Shown one piece after another: positions 1 to 9,811 of a stretch of 32,561 nt of DNA. Under the pieces are notes generated by a model. The model made no database searches and was not told where the DNA came from. It saw nothing but the letters and a program-made list of their open reading frames with translations. Origin of the DNA: an uncultured Actinomycetes bacterium. GTDB taxonomy: Bacteria > Actinomycetota > Actinomycetes > Nanopelagicales > Nanopelagicaceae. The stretch's first letter is position 1; every line of letters starts with the position of its first letter. The stretch lies in the NCBI GenBank assembly GCA_903825015.1, contig CAIJYZ010000042.1, forward strand, positions 1 to 32,561. Direction: 5' to 3'. Position numbers and translations under genes: made by a program.

Positions 1-423
1 GAAGGCCTAGTTCACATTTCAGAGTTGGCTGAACGCCACGTTGAAATTCCAGAGCAGGTCGTTCAAGTTGATGATGAACTATTTGTGAAGATCATCGATA
101 TCGATCTAGAGCGCCGTCGTATTTCACTATCTTTGAAGCAAGCTAATGAAGGACATGAGATCGAGATCGAAGCATTTGATCCAACTCAGTACGGAATGGC
201 TGCTCGCTACGATGCAGAAGGAAACTTCATCTATCCAGAAGGTTTCGATGCCGAAGCACAAGAGTGGAAGCCAGGATTTGAAACTCAGCGCGAAGAGTGG
301 GAACAGCAATACGCCCAAGCTCAAGAGCGTTTCTTGGCACACAAGAAACAGAAGGCTGAAGCCAAAGCTGCAGATGCCGCTGCAACACCAGCAGATGAAG
401 AAGAAACATCAGCTGCTGAATAA
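1..423 (+). CDS. rpsA: 30S ribosomal protein S1, 3' end (partial)
   Basis: This is the C-terminal 140 residues of ribosomal protein S1, which helps load mRNA on the 30S subunit; the 5' part lies outside the window. The reading frame is open from base 1. The first ~45 residues are the end of an S1 (OB-fold) RNA-binding repeat, with EGLVHISELAERHVE and the closing strand RRISLSLKQ. A low-complexity tail follows: the stretch AFDPTQYGMAARYDAEGN, then a Glu/Gln/Trp-rich segment, then an Ala/Glu-rich end. That tail after the last S1 repeat is the actinobacterial arrangement, as in mycobacterial RpsA. An intrinsic terminator follows the stop within 15 bases, so rpsA ends its own transcript. Family assignment is very secure; the number of S1 repeats cannot be judged here. 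Confidence 0.97.
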   Translation, partial: EGLVHISELAERHVEIPEQVVQVDDELFVKIIDIDLERRRISLSLKQANEGHEIEIEAFDPTQYGMAARYDAEGNFIYPEGFDAEAQEWKPGFETQREEWEQQYAQAQERFLAHKKQKAEAKAADAAATPADEEETSAAE

Positions 424-436
424 ACACACTTAAATA

Positions 437-470
437 AAAGGGACTCGACTTAATTGTCGGGTCCCTTTTA
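437..470 (+). terminator. Intrinsic terminator after rpsA
   Basis: A 13-bp stem AAAGGGACTCGAC (437-449) pairs with GTCGGGTCCCTTT (456-468) around a 6-nt loop, with one T-G wobble, and leads into TTTTA. It begins 13 nt after the rpsA stop and ends 22 nt before the coaE start codon. It is the strongest terminator in the window. Confidence 0.9.
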
Positions 471-480
471 TTGTGTCCAC

Positions 481-486
481 TATCCT
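481..486 (+). promoter_or_regulatory. Candidate -10 element of a leaderless coaE promoter
   Basis: TATCCT fits the actinobacterial -10 pattern TANNNT and ends exactly 6 nt before the coaE ATG, which would place the transcription start at or next to the A of ATG. There is no Shine-Dalgarno before coaE, and the upstream terminator isolates it from rpsA, so a promoter is needed here. No convincing -35 is visible. The same spacing recurs at ctaA, DUF3099 and fabG. Inference only. Confidence 0.45.
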
Positions 487-492
487 TTGGCT

Positions 493-1089
493 ATGCGCGT
501 GATTGGTTTGACTGGCGGGATTGGCAGTGGCAAATCTCTTGCTGCCGAATTCTTTGCTGATTTAGGTGCACTGGTTATTGATGCCGATCAGCTAGCGCGC
601 TCTGCTATCGAACGTGGTTCAAAAGGTTTTGATGAAGTTGTGGCTGTTTTTGGCGATTCGATTTTGATAAATGGAGATATTGATCGGCGCGCGTTGGGGG
701 AGTTAGTCTTTAAAGATGCTGGGCTGAAGGCGAAACTTGAAAATATCATTCATCCTTGGATACGAAATGAGTTTGAGGAAGCGGTTGCATCGCTTAAGGC
801 CGGTGAAGTTTTGGTCTATGAGATTCCGTTGCTCTATGAAACCAATGCCCAGGATCGATTTGATGTGGTGATAACAGTTGAAGCAGCTATGGAAAATCGA
901 ATCTCTCGGTTACGTGCCAAAGGTCTACATATCTCAGAAATCGAATCTCGTATAGCTTCCCAGGCAACGCGCGAGCAGCGAGAATCAATTGCTGATTTTC
1001 TCATTGAAAATGATGGAAGCGAAGATGATTTGCTGCGTAAAGTTGAAAACATCTGGGATGAACTCGCGGATGGGGTTGTTAAAAAGTAG
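493..1089 (+). CDS. coaE: Dephospho-CoA kinase
   Basis: CoaE phosphorylates the 3'-hydroxyl of dephospho-CoA with ATP, the last step of coenzyme A synthesis, in the cytoplasm. The 198-residue protein opens with MRVIGLTGG and a P-loop GGIGSGKS (residues 8-15). It then shows the family's DADQLAR segment, an IIHPWIRNEF helix and the lid/substrate region YEIPLLYE. Its length is normal for stand-alone CoaE; mycobacterial CoaE carries an extra C-terminal UPF0157 domain that is missing here. The frame stays open further upstream, but only through the terminator stem, so ATG 493 is the start. uvrB follows after 9 nt, so coaE probably heads the uvr transcript. rpsA-coaE-uvrB adjacency is common in actinobacteria. 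Confidence 0.95.
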   Translation: MRVIGLTGGIGSGKSLAAEFFADLGALVIDADQLARSAIERGSKGFDEVVAVFGDSILINGDIDRRALGELVFKDAGLKAKLENIIHPWIRNEFEEAVASLKAGEVLVYEIPLLYETNAQDRFDVVITVEAAMENRISRLRAKGLHISEIESRIASQATREQRESIADFLIENDGSEDDLLRKVENIWDELADGVVKK

Positions 1090-1098
1090 GCTTGGCAA

Positions 1099-3180
1099 AT
1101 GCGCCCGATCTCTGAACTTCAGCGAAGAGTCGAGCCTTTTCAAGTAATTAGCGACTACGTACCTGCCGGTGATCAGCCCGAAGCCATTGCTGAAATCGCC
1201 CGACGGATCAATGCCGGTGAGCAAGATGTTGTTCTTCTTGGCGCAACTGGAACTGGAAAATCTGCCACAACTGCCTGGCTCATTGAAAAGCTGCAGCGTC
1301 CCACACTTGTCCTGGCGCCAAATAAGACTTTAGCTGCCCAGTTAGCCAATGAGTTCCGTGAACTTTTACCCAATAACGCTGTGGAGTATTTCGTTTCTTA
1401 TTACGACTACTACCAGCCAGAAGCTTATGTTCCTCAAACTGACACATTTATCGAAAAGGATTCAAGTGTCAATGATGAAGTAGAACGGCTGCGTCACTCT
1501 GCAACTAACTCACTACTTACCCGGCGCGATGTGATTGTGGTTGCCACGGTCTCATGCATTTACGGTTTAGGTACGCCACAAGAGTATGTAGATCGAATGA
1601 TCAAGTTACGCGTTGGCGATGAGATCGAACGCAACGCGTTGTTGCGTAAATTCGTCGATGTTCAGTACAAGCGCAATGATGTTGCCTTTGAACGAGGCAC
1701 CTTCCGCGTGCGTGGTGACACTATAGAAATCATTCCTATGTATGAAGAGCTCGCGATTCGTATTGAAATGTTTGGCGATGAGATTGAAAAAATCACTACG
1801 CTTCATCCACTTACCGGTGAAATCATGCGCGATGAGACCGAGATGTATATCTTTCCGGCAACTCACTACGCCGCAGGTCCTGAAACGATGAAGCGAGCAA
1901 TCGGGGATATTCAAGATGAACTTCAGGTTCAACTCAACTTGTTAGAAAAACAGGGCAAGTTACTAGAAGCTCAACGCTTAAGAATGCGCACGACTTTTGA
2001 TATTGAGATGATGGAACAAATCGGTTTCTGTAGTGGTATTGAAAACTATTCGCGCCATCTAGATGATCGCGGCCCTGGCTCTGCCCCAAACTGTCTGCTT
2101 GATTATTTCCCTGAGGACTTCCTCGTGGTTATTGATGAAAGCCATGTAACCGTTCCGCAGCTTGGCGCGATGTTTGAAGGCGATGCCTCTCGCAAGCGAA
2201 CACTTGTAGAACATGGTTTTAGATTGCCAAGTGCACTAGATAATCGTCCGTTAAAATTTCCAGAGTTTCTAGAGCGCACCGGACAAAAACTCTATTTATC
2301 TGCAACTCCAGGAAAATATGAAATGGCTAAGGTCGATGGTGATGTTGTTGAGCAGGTTATTCGCCCAACGGGACTTGTCGATCCACAGATTGTTATTAAA
2401 CCGATTAAGGGCCAGATAGATGATCTGCTCAACGAAATTCATATTCGCGCAGAACGCAATGAGCGCGTGCTGGTAACTACATTGACCAAGAAGATGAGCG
2501 AAGATTTAACAGATTATTTGCAGGAGAAAGGTGTGCGAGTTCGATATTTGCACTCTGAAGTAGATACATTGCGTCGAGTCGAACTCTTACGCGAACTTCG
2601 AATAGGTGAATACGATGTCTTAATCGGAATTAACCTGCTGCGCGAAGGTTTAGATCTTCCAGAAGTCTCACTTGTCGCAATCCTGGATGCGGACAAAGAA
2701 GGCTTTCTTCGTTCTGCCACTTCGCTTATTCAAACAATCGGGCGCGCGGCTCGAAATGTTTCAGGTGAAGTTCATATGTATGCCGATAACATCACTGCAT
2801 CAATGGCTAAAGCAATTGATGAGACAAATCGTCGTAGGGCTAAGCAAGTTGCATATAACCTTGAAAAAGGTGTCGATCCTCAGCCACTTCGTAAGAAGAT
2901 TGCCGATATTACCGACCTTATTAATCGTGAATCCGAAGATACAGAAGAGTTATTGGCCTCAAACAAAAAGGCCAACCAAAAGGGCGCCACAACTGCCGGT
3001 TTGTATGTGAAATCGCTGGCATCTCTGCCGCGCCAAGAGCTTATGGCGTTGATAGGCTCGCTCACTGATCAGATGCGAGCAGCAGCCGGAGATTTGCAAT
3101 TTGAAGTTGCGGCTCGACTGCGTGATGAAATCAAGATTCTTAAGAAGGAGCTACGTTCGATGGAAGAGGCTGGGGTTTAG
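1099..3180 (+). CDS. uvrB: Excinuclease ABC subunit B
   Basis: UvrB is the damage-verifying helicase-like subunit of nucleotide excision repair: UvrA loads it on the lesion and UvrC then binds it to incise. The 693 residues show the Walker A GATGTGKS (48-55), the conserved beta-hairpin [12 protein letters not shown] (101-112) that inserts between DNA strands, a DESH Walker B/motif II, helicase motifs LYLSATPG and the QTIGRAARN motif VI, and a C-terminal UVR motif ([13 protein letters not shown]) that docks UvrC and UvrA. Length is typical. The start is ATG 1099, 9 nt after coaE, with only weak Shine-Dalgarno character. Its stop TAG shares one base with the GTG start of uvrA, implying translational coupling. 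Fully intact. Confidence 0.98.
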   Translation: MRPISELQRRVEPFQVISDYVPAGDQPEAIAEIARRINAGEQDVVLLGATGTGKSATTAWLIEKLQRPTLVLAPNKTLAAQLANEFRELLPNNAVEYFVSYYDYYQPEAYVPQTDTFIEKDSSVNDEVERLRHSATNSLLTRRDVIVVATVSCIYGLGTPQEYVDRMIKLRVGDEIERNALLRKFVDVQYKRNDVAFERGTFRVRGDTIEIIPMYEELAIRIEMFGDEIEKITTLHPLTGEIMRDETEMYIFPATHYAAGPETMKRAIGDIQDELQVQLNLLEKQGKLLEAQRLRMRTTFDIEMMEQIGFCSGIENYSRHLDDRGPGSAPNCLLDYFPEDFLVVIDESHVTVPQLGAMFEGDASRKRTLVEHGFRLPSALDNRPLKFPEFLERTGQKLYLSATPGKYEMAKVDGDVVEQVIRPTGLVDPQIVIKPIKGQIDDLLNEIHIRAERNERVLVTTLTKKMSEDLTDYLQEKGVRVRYLHSEVDTLRRVELLRELRIGEYDVLIGINLLREGLDLPEVSLVAILDADKEGFLRSATSLIQTIGRAARNVSGEVHMYADNITASMAKAIDETNRRRAKQVAYNLEKGVDPQPLRKKIADITDLINRESEDTEELLASNKKANQKGATTAGLYVKSLASLPRQELMALIGSLTDQMRAAAGDLQFEVAARLRDEIKILKKELRSMEEAGV

Positions 3181-6038
3181 TGACTATAGACAAACTCATC
3201 GTTCGTGGAGCGCGTGAACATAACCTCAAAAACGTATCCATCGAACTTCCACGTAATGCACTCATTGTCTTTACTGGACTCTCTGGATCAGGTAAATCTT
3301 CACTGGCCTTTGACACAATCTTTGCCGAAGGCCAGCGTCGCTATGTTGAATCCTTATCTGCTTATGCCCGCCAATTTTTGGGCCAGATGGATAAGCCGGA
3401 TGTTGATTTCATTGAAGGTTTATCACCAGCTGTATCTATCGATCAGAAATCAACCAATCGAAATCCTCGCTCGACAGTAGGAACAATTACTGAGGTTTAC
3501 GACTACTTACGTTTGCTCTTCGCTCGTGCTGGTCGTCCACACTGTCCCAATTGTGGCAAGGCCGTAACACGTCAATCGCCTCAACAAATAGTTGATCAAA
3601 TTTTGACTATGCCGGCTACAACTAAGTTCCAGGTTTTGGCTCCGATTGTTAGGGCACGAAAAGGTGAGTTTGTTGATCTATTTGCAGACCTAATTACTCA
3701 AGGCTTTTCTCGTGCCCGAGTTGATGGGGAAGTCATCCAACTTACAGATGTACCAAAGTTAAAAAAGCAGGAAAAGCACACAATTGAAGTTGTTGTTGAT
3801 CGTCTAACTGCCAAAGCTGAATCCAAGACGCGTTTAACTGATTCGATTGAAACAGCGTTGCGCCTGGCATCTGGAATTGTTCTACTCGATTTCGTTGATG
3901 CTAAGGGTGATGAAAAAGAACGCACATATAGCGAACACTTGGCTTGCCATGATTGCAACTTGTCTTTTGAAGAGCTTGAGCCACGTTCATTTTCATTTAA
4001 CTCACCATTTGGTGCCTGCCCGCAATGTTCTGGAATCGGTACCAAGCTTGAAGTAGATAATGAACTAATTATTCCCGATGATTCAATTTCGATCAATGAA
4101 GGTGCAATAGCGCCATGGTCAGGTGGCCAATCCTCGGACTACTTCCTGCGCTTACTGGAAGCTCTGGCAAAAGATATGCCTTTTTCTCTCGATACTCCAT
4201 GGAAGAAGATTTCAGTAAAGGCCCGTGATGCAATCATCAATGGCTACGAGTATGAAATTAAAATGAAGTACAAAGGTCGCTATGGCACCAAAAACTACAC
4301 AACAGGTTTTGAAGGCGTAGTCCCTTTTATTCATCGACGACACAGTGAAACTGATAGTGATTACAGCCGCGATAAATACGAGGCTTACATGCGCGAAACC
4401 CCTTGCGATGTTTGTAACGGCGCCCGTCTTAAACCTGAGGTACTAGCAGTAACTCTTGGTGGCAAGAACATCAGCGAAATTACCGAACTCTCCATCATGG
4501 ATTGCGCCGAATTCCTAAAGGCGATCAAACTTAATAAACGCGAAGCTCAAATTGCTGAACGGGTCATGAAGGAAGTCCACGCGCGTCTGGGCTTCTTACT
4601 AGATGTTGGCTTGGATTATCTATCCCTTGCGCGCCCTGCTGGCACACTTTCTGGGGGAGAAGCTCAGCGCATTCGATTAGCAACTCAGATCGGTAGCGGT
4701 TTAGTCGGTGTGCTTTATGTATTAGATGAGCCAAGTATCGGCTTACATCAGCGCGATAACCGTCGACTCATTGATACCTTAACTCGGCTTCGCAATTTGG
4801 GTAACACACTCATCGTCGTTGAACACGATGAAGAAACAATTCGTACTGCTGACTGGGTTGTAGATATAGGTCCCGGTGCGGGAGAACATGGTGGCGAAGT
4901 TGTCGTTTCAGGAAGCTATGAGGATCTCATTGCTTCTAAAGAATCAATTACCGGAGCTTATCTTTCAGGCCGTAAATCAATTGCGATTCCAGAAAATCGC
5001 CGGCCAATAGACACCAAGCGTCAACTTGTTGTTAAGGGCGCCAAAGAAAATAACTTACAAAATATCGATGTCGAAGTTCCGCTCGGTGTCTTCGTATCAG
5101 TTACTGGTGTTAGCGGTTCTGGTAAATCAACATTAGTAAACGATATTTTATATACGGTCCTGGCTAATAAACTCAATGGTGCGCGAATGGTACCGGGCCG
5201 TCACCGCACAGTTACAGGCATCGATCTTCTAGATAAAGTTGTGCACGTTGATCAATCTCCAATCGGTCGTACCCCACGATCAAATCCGGCAACATACACA
5301 GGGGTATTCGATAAGGTCCGCGCTCTCTTTGCCGAAACATCTGAGGCAAAAATTCGTGGCTATCAGCAGGGTCGCTTCTCGTTTAACGTCAAGGGTGGGC
5401 GCTGCGAAAACTGTTCAGGTGATGGCACGATTACGATCGAAATGAACTTTTTGCCAGATGTTTATGTTCCTTGTGAAGTCTGTCATGGGGCTAGATATAA
5501 CCGAGAGACATTGGAAGTTCACTATAAAGGCAAGACAATCGCCGATGTATTAGATATGCCCATCGAACACGCAGCTGAGTTCTTTGAATCAGTACCAGCT
5601 ATTGCGCGCTATTTAAAGACTCTCAACGATGTTGGACTTGGCTATGTACGTTTAGGACAATCGGCACCAACACTTTCTGGTGGTGAGGCACAGCGCGTTA
5701 AATTGGCTACCGAATTACAACGTCGTTCAACTGGAAGAACAATTTATGTCTTAGATGAACCAACAACTGGGCTGCACTTTGAAGATGTCAGCAAACTTTT
5801 GGGCGTACTTAATCGTTTAGTTGATACCGGCAATACCGTTGTGGTTATCGAACATAATTTGGATGTCATTAAATCCTCCGATTGGGTCATCGATATGGGA
5901 CCTGAAGGAGGCTTCCGTGGGGGACTAGTAGTTGCCGAAGGAACACCTGAGGATGTCGCGAAAGTAAAAGCCAGTTACACCGGTCAGTTCTTAGGTGAAA
6001 TCTTGGCAAGTAATCGAAAAGTAGCGACTAAGAAGTAG
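3180..6038 (+). CDS. uvrA: Excinuclease ABC subunit A
   Basis: UvrA is the dimeric ABC-type ATPase that finds DNA damage and loads UvrB. The 952-residue protein has two nucleotide-binding modules. The first has Walker A GLSGSGKS (33-40) and is interrupted by a zinc-binding cysteine set (C122/C125 with C256/C259) and the UvrB-binding insert. The second has Walker A GVSGSGKS (643-650) and a C-terminal zinc finger (C742, C745, C765, C768) that probes lesions. Two LSGGEAQR signatures are followed by [10 protein letters not shown] and [10 protein letters not shown] Walker B segments. The start is GTG 3180, overlapping the uvrB stop by one base; the N-terminus [16 protein letters not shown] matches where UvrA normally begins. 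uvrC follows after 5 nt. Confidence 0.98.
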   Translation: MTIDKLIVRGAREHNLKNVSIELPRNALIVFTGLSGSGKSSLAFDTIFAEGQRRYVESLSAYARQFLGQMDKPDVDFIEGLSPAVSIDQKSTNRNPRSTVGTITEVYDYLRLLFARAGRPHCPNCGKAVTRQSPQQIVDQILTMPATTKFQVLAPIVRARKGEFVDLFADLITQGFSRARVDGEVIQLTDVPKLKKQEKHTIEVVVDRLTAKAESKTRLTDSIETALRLASGIVLLDFVDAKGDEKERTYSEHLACHDCNLSFEELEPRSFSFNSPFGACPQCSGIGTKLEVDNELIIPDDSISINEGAIAPWSGGQSSDYFLRLLEALAKDMPFSLDTPWKKISVKARDAIINGYEYEIKMKYKGRYGTKNYTTGFEGVVPFIHRRHSETDSDYSRDKYEAYMRETPCDVCNGARLKPEVLAVTLGGKNISEITELSIMDCAEFLKAIKLNKREAQIAERVMKEVHARLGFLLDVGLDYLSLARPAGTLSGGEAQRIRLATQIGSGLVGVLYVLDEPSIGLHQRDNRRLIDTLTRLRNLGNTLIVVEHDEETIRTADWVVDIGPGAGEHGGEVVVSGSYEDLIASKESITGAYLSGRKSIAIPENRRPIDTKRQLVVKGAKENNLQNIDVEVPLGVFVSVTGVSGSGKSTLVNDILYTVLANKLNGARMVPGRHRTVTGIDLLDKVVHVDQSPIGRTPRSNPATYTGVFDKVRALFAETSEAKIRGYQQGRFSFNVKGGRCENCSGDGTITIEMNFLPDVYVPCEVCHGARYNRETLEVHYKGKTIADVLDMPIEHAAEFFESVPAIARYLKTLNDVGLGYVRLGQSAPTLSGGEAQRVKLATELQRRSTGRTIYVLDEPTTGLHFEDVSKLLGVLNRLVDTGNTVVVIEHNLDVIKSSDWVIDMGPEGGFRGGLVVAEGTPEDVAKVKASYTGQFLGEILASNRKVATKK

Positions 6039-6043
6039 CTGTT

Positions 6044-7963
6044 ATGGCAGATCCCCAAAGTTATCGCCCAACCGATATTCCAAAGCTTCCTGGGGTCTAT
6101 CGCTTCTACGATGCTACTGACACGGTTATCTATGTAGGCAAGGCGATTAATTTAAAAAATCGACTCAGCAATTATTTTCAAGGCAATTTAGCGGAGAAGA
6201 CTTATCGAATGGTTCATCAAGCCGTTCGAGTTGACTGGACGATTGTGGACACCGAAGTAGAGGCTCTACAACTAGAGTTTTCGTGGATTAAACAATATGC
6301 GCCTCATTACAACGTGCAGTTTCGTGACGACAAGTCTTATCCCTATCTTGCGATAACTAGTAATGAAGAATTTCCCAGAATTTTTATAACGCGAAAATCA
6401 AAACGCCCTGGTATTTCATATTTCGGACCCTTTACTCATACATGGGCCCTGCGAAGCACTTTTGATGTAATTCTTAAAACCTTTCCAATACGCTCATGCA
6501 CCACAAGTAATTTCCAACGCGCACAACGTTCAAAACGACAATGCTTATTAGGCGACATTGGTAAATGTGCAGCACCCTGTGTTGAATGGATTAGTAAAGA
6601 GGATCACAAGGAGCTCTCTAATCGTTTAGTCTCTTTTATGTCTAACGGCAATGCCGATATTGTTCCGACGTTGAAATCAGAGATGGCGCTTGCTGCTCAA
6701 CGCGAAGAGTTTGAACGAGCAAGCAAGATTCGGGACTCAATAGGTGCAATCGAACGGGCACAAGAGTCAGCTGAAGCAGCTCTTCCTGAAAACCTCACTG
6801 CCGATATTGTTGCGATTCATCATGATGGGGCACATGCGGCGGGATCAATATTCATTGTCCGCGGAGGCGCCATAAAGGGTTCTCGTTCTTGGATTGTCGA
6901 TCAGAGTAGATCTCTTGAAGGTGACGATGAAATGGGTGCGCTCTTTTACTCAATCTATAGTCAAAGTTCACCCAGTGATATTCCCGCAGAAATCTTGATA
7001 AATGAACGCCCGTTAGATGCATCAGCGTTAGAAGCCTGGCTTACTGGGCTACGAGGGGCACCAGTTTCTTTAAAAGTTCCGCAGCGAGGTGAAAAAGTAG
7101 AAATCCTCGCCACCGTAAAACGAAACGCCCAGTACTCCCTTATTCAATTCCTAAGCAAGAGAGCAAGTGATGCCGCTGTTAGCGGTAAAGCGCTACTTGA
7201 AATCGAGGGAGCTTTAGATTTAGAGCGCACGCCACTTCGTATTGAGTGTTTTGATATTTCAAATATTTCAGGGACATCAGTGGTTGCTTCGATGGTTGTT
7301 TTCGAAGATGGGCTAGCTAAGAAAAGTGAATATCGCAGATTCATTATTAATACCGATGAGGGTTTTGATGACACCCGTGCTATGCATCAAGTTATTACTA
7401 GAAGGTTAAAGCGCTTGCTTGATGATCGAAGTGTGGATGAGGCCGAGGTGGCCGAACTCGGCGGCAAATTGAGTAAGTTTTCTTACCCGCCTCAACTTAT
7501 AGTTGTCGATGGCGGTCAACCACAAGTCAATGCTGCCGCCCGCGCTTTATCTGAACTCGGTATTACAGATATCGCTTTATGCGGACTTGCCAAGCGATTG
7601 GAAGAAGTATGGATTCCAGGTTCACCTGATCCATTGATTCTGCCGCGTTCAAGTGAAGGTCTCTACTTGCTGCAACGCATCCGCGATGAAGCTCATAGAT
7701 TCGCAATCACATTTCATAGGTCGCGACGATCCAAAGTGATGCTGGAATCGATTCTCGATGAAATTCCTCAGCTAGGACAAGCCCGTAGAAAAGCATTGCT
7801 AGAGCGTTTTGGATCAGTTGCAGCAATTAAGAAGGCAACGGTCGAAGATATTGCTGCAACGCCCGGCATAGGTCCAAAGATCGCCACAGTCATAGTTGAG
7901 GATCTTTTAACAATGCATAAGCAACAAATTAATACCGCCACTGGCGAGATTCTAGAAAACTAG
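6044..7963 (+). CDS. uvrC: Excinuclease ABC subunit C
   Basis: UvrC makes both incisions around a lesion held by UvrB. In order: an N-terminal GIY-YIG nuclease (LPGVYRFYDATDTVIYVGKA, about residues 15-34) for the 3' cut; a Cys-containing region ending CLLGDIGKCAAPC; a UVR motif near 210 (MALAAQREEFERASKIRD) that binds UvrB; an RNase H-like nuclease for the 5' cut with the presumed triad D404 (CFDIS), D489 (VVDGGQ) and H551 (RDEAHRF); and paired helix-hairpin-helix motifs ending TPGIGPKIA. The 639-residue length is normal. One oddity: the usual DISH motif reads DISN, with Asn at 407. Close packing (5 nt after uvrA, 2 nt before the kinase gene) puts the whole excinuclease in one transcript. Confidence 0.97.
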   Translation: MADPQSYRPTDIPKLPGVYRFYDATDTVIYVGKAINLKNRLSNYFQGNLAEKTYRMVHQAVRVDWTIVDTEVEALQLEFSWIKQYAPHYNVQFRDDKSYPYLAITSNEEFPRIFITRKSKRPGISYFGPFTHTWALRSTFDVILKTFPIRSCTTSNFQRAQRSKRQCLLGDIGKCAAPCVEWISKEDHKELSNRLVSFMSNGNADIVPTLKSEMALAAQREEFERASKIRDSIGAIERAQESAEAALPENLTADIVAIHHDGAHAAGSIFIVRGGAIKGSRSWIVDQSRSLEGDDEMGALFYSIYSQSSPSDIPAEILINERPLDASALEAWLTGLRGAPVSLKVPQRGEKVEILATVKRNAQYSLIQFLSKRASDAAVSGKALLEIEGALDLERTPLRIECFDISNISGTSVVASMVVFEDGLAKKSEYRRFIINTDEGFDDTRAMHQVITRRLKRLLDDRSVDEAEVAELGGKLSKFSYPPQLIVVDGGQPQVNAAARALSELGITDIALCGLAKRLEEVWIPGSPDPLILPRSSEGLYLLQRIRDEAHRFAITFHRSRRSKVMLESILDEIPQLGQARRKALLERFGSVAAIKKATVEDIAATPGIGPKIATVIVEDLLTMHKQQINTATGEILEN

Positions 7964-7965
7964 CT

Positions 7966-8946
7966 ATGAATAATATTTTCTTTGAGCTTTCAATTGAAGA
8001 GCAAGTAAAATCCCTAACATTTAGCGCTCACGGCATTCTCAAGGAGTATGGGCTAATAGATGCAGAAATTAAATCTATAAATTATGAATTTAATGCAACA
8101 TTTTCAGTCGTTACACAATCTGCGGAACAGTTCGCCCTACGCATAAATATAAATTCAACTAGAACGCTAGAAAATATGTTGGCAGAGATTGAATGGGTTA
8201 ATTTTCTCGCTAGAATTCCAGGAATAACCGTTCCTCGCCCAGTTGCAAATCAATCTAATGAGTTTATAACTGTGTCATTGCATGAGGATTCTGGTCGTAC
8301 TTTAAAAGCAGTTCTCTATACCTGGCTCGATGGGGAAGAGGTTGGTGATGATGCGGTTCCAGAACAGATGTTTCAGGTAGGAATGGCTATGGCAACTTTG
8401 CATAGGAGCTCTAAGGATTTCACTTTAACCGCGCCTGCCAAGCTGCCGACTTTTGATCATTGGTTGTGGGGCACCGAAGACTTTCTACTTTGTGAAAACT
8501 CTCTCGTGCCTTCGGGGCAATTGAGGCTTATTCGCGAAGCGGTAGAAATTATTCAATTCGACACTCGCGATTTATATGTAACAACTCCAAATCAGATAAT
8601 TCACGGAGATTTACATGGATGGAACCTCATGTGGCACGAGGGTCAACTGGCACTCTTTGATTTTGATGATTGCGGATTCGGCATCCCTCAACAGGATTTA
8701 GCCGTATGTCTCTACTATCTCGATACGCCAGAGCAAAAGGAGGCGTTGCTAGAGGGATATCGTGCAATCCAACCTTTGCCAAGCTATACCCATCAACAAA
8801 TGGCATCGCTTTTACTGCAGCGACGGCTAGTACTGCTCAATTATTTGTATGAAACCTCCAATTCTGAACATAAAGCCATGCTGCCTGCTTATTTGGATAA
8901 GACAATGGAACGTGTTGCTGGGTTCTTGACAGATGTAAGAGGATGA
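7966..8946 (+). CDS. APH-fold phosphotransferase, substrate unknown
   Basis: A 326-residue kinase-like protein of the aminoglycoside phosphotransferase / choline kinase superfamily. It has the Brenner catalytic motif HGDLHGWN (213-220, presumed base D215) and a metal-binding DFDD (232-235) followed by CGFGIPQQDLA, as in SrkA/RdoA and homoserine kinase II relatives. An N-lobe segment NATFSV...FALRIN (43-62) fits the nucleotide-binding strands. No signal peptide or membrane segment is seen. It lies 2 nt after uvrC and 4 nt before rapZ, positions usually adjacent in actinobacteria, so it is co-transcribed with both. Its 5' part is AT-rich: 63 of 180 bases at 7981-8160 are G or C, lower than neighbouring genes by eye. 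The substrate could be a small molecule or a protein; I cannot say which. Confidence 0.85.
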   Translation: MNNIFFELSIEEQVKSLTFSAHGILKEYGLIDAEIKSINYEFNATFSVVTQSAEQFALRININSTRTLENMLAEIEWVNFLARIPGITVPRPVANQSNEFITVSLHEDSGRTLKAVLYTWLDGEEVGDDAVPEQMFQVGMAMATLHRSSKDFTLTAPAKLPTFDHWLWGTEDFLLCENSLVPSGQLRLIREAVEIIQFDTRDLYVTTPNQIIHGDLHGWNLMWHEGQLALFDFDDCGFGIPQQDLAVCLYYLDTPEQKEALLEGYRAIQPLPSYTHQQMASLLLQRRLVLLNYLYETSNSEHKAMLPAYLDKTMERVAGFLTDVRG

Positions 8947-8950
8947 AGCC

Positions 8951-9808
8951 ATGACTACCAACGAAGTTTTGGTATTGACGGGAATGTCTGGGGCGGGACG
9001 CTCTACTGTTGCCCACGCACTTGAAGATTTGGGTTGGTATGTTGTCGATAATCTTCCGCCGGCATTGTTACCAGCGTTGGTAAGTAAAGGAACTGGAGCT
9101 GCAGGAAAAGAATATGCAGTTGTTGTGGATGTTCGAGGCGGTCATTTCTTCGACGAACTTACTGCAGCATTAGCTGAATTAAAAAGTAATAATTCCGCCT
9201 ACCGATTGGTCTTTCTCGATGCAACTGATCAGGCTTTAGTTCAACGCTTTGAATCGACTCGCCGTCCGCATCCATTACAAGGCGGAGATCGAATCGTCGA
9301 TGGAATCGCGCGCGAACGTGCAAAGTTGGAAAAAGTACGGGCTGAGTGCGATATAGCTATCGATACATCTAATCTCAATGTTCATCAACTAGAAAAACGT
9401 ATTGGCGAAATCTTCGGTGGAGGAAAGATTCAGGGAATTCGAATCAATGTGCTTTCATTCGGTTATAAGTATGGAATTCCAGTTGATTCAGATCTGGTTC
9501 TGGATTGTCGGTTTATTCCAAACCCCCACTGGATACCTGAACTTCGTCCCCTTACCGGATTGACTCAACAAGTGAGCGAAAAAGTATTAGGAAGCGAGGG
9601 CGTATCTGATTTTGTACAGGATTATGTCCATCTCATTTCATCAATGCTTCCTGGTTACATGCACGAGGGAAAAAAGTATGTGACTATTTCTGTTGGCTGT
9701 ACAGGTGGAAAACATCGAAGTGTGGCAATTGCCGAGGAGATTGCTCGGCAATTAACTGCCGGTGATGTATCTGCTTATGCAACTCACCGAGATGTCGGTC
9801 GAGAGTAA
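8951..9808 (+). CDS. rapZ: RNase adapter / nucleotide-binding protein RapZ
   Basis: RapZ (YvcJ in Bacillus) binds ATP/GTP. In E. coli it delivers the sRNA GlmZ to RNase E and senses glucosamine-6-phosphate; in actinobacteria the role is not settled. The 285-residue protein has the family's variant P-loop GMSGAGRS (11-18, Arg for the usual Lys), the segment GWYVVDNLPPALLP, and the conserved C-terminal block NPHWIPELRPLTG followed by GCTGGKHRSVAIAEEI, which forms the metabolite/RNA-binding domain. ATG 8951 is the start, 4 nt after the kinase gene. It is followed by yvcK and whiA with 3- and 4-nt gaps, the conserved rapZ-yvcK-whiA cluster of Gram-positives. E. coli GlmZ has no obvious counterpart here. 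Confidence 0.96.
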   Translation: MTTNEVLVLTGMSGAGRSTVAHALEDLGWYVVDNLPPALLPALVSKGTGAAGKEYAVVVDVRGGHFFDELTAALAELKSNNSAYRLVFLDATDQALVQRFESTRRPHPLQGGDRIVDGIARERAKLEKVRAECDIAIDTSNLNVHQLEKRIGEIFGGGKIQGIRINVLSFGYKYGIPVDSDLVLDCRFIPNPHWIPELRPLTGLTQQVSEKVLGSEGVSDFVQDYVHLISSMLPGYMHEGKKYVTISVGCTGGKHRSVAIAEEIARQLTAGDVSAYATHRDVGRE

Positions 9809-9811
9809 AAC

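Noticed and set aside
454-492. Longer coaE starting inside the rpsA terminator
   Set aside because: The extra 13 codons lie in the terminator stem and begin at a non-standard ATT; the family N-terminus starts at ATG 493.
3698-4096. 132-codon open frame antisense to uvrA
   Set aside because: Low-complexity Ser-rich translation opposite a conserved region; no supporting signal.
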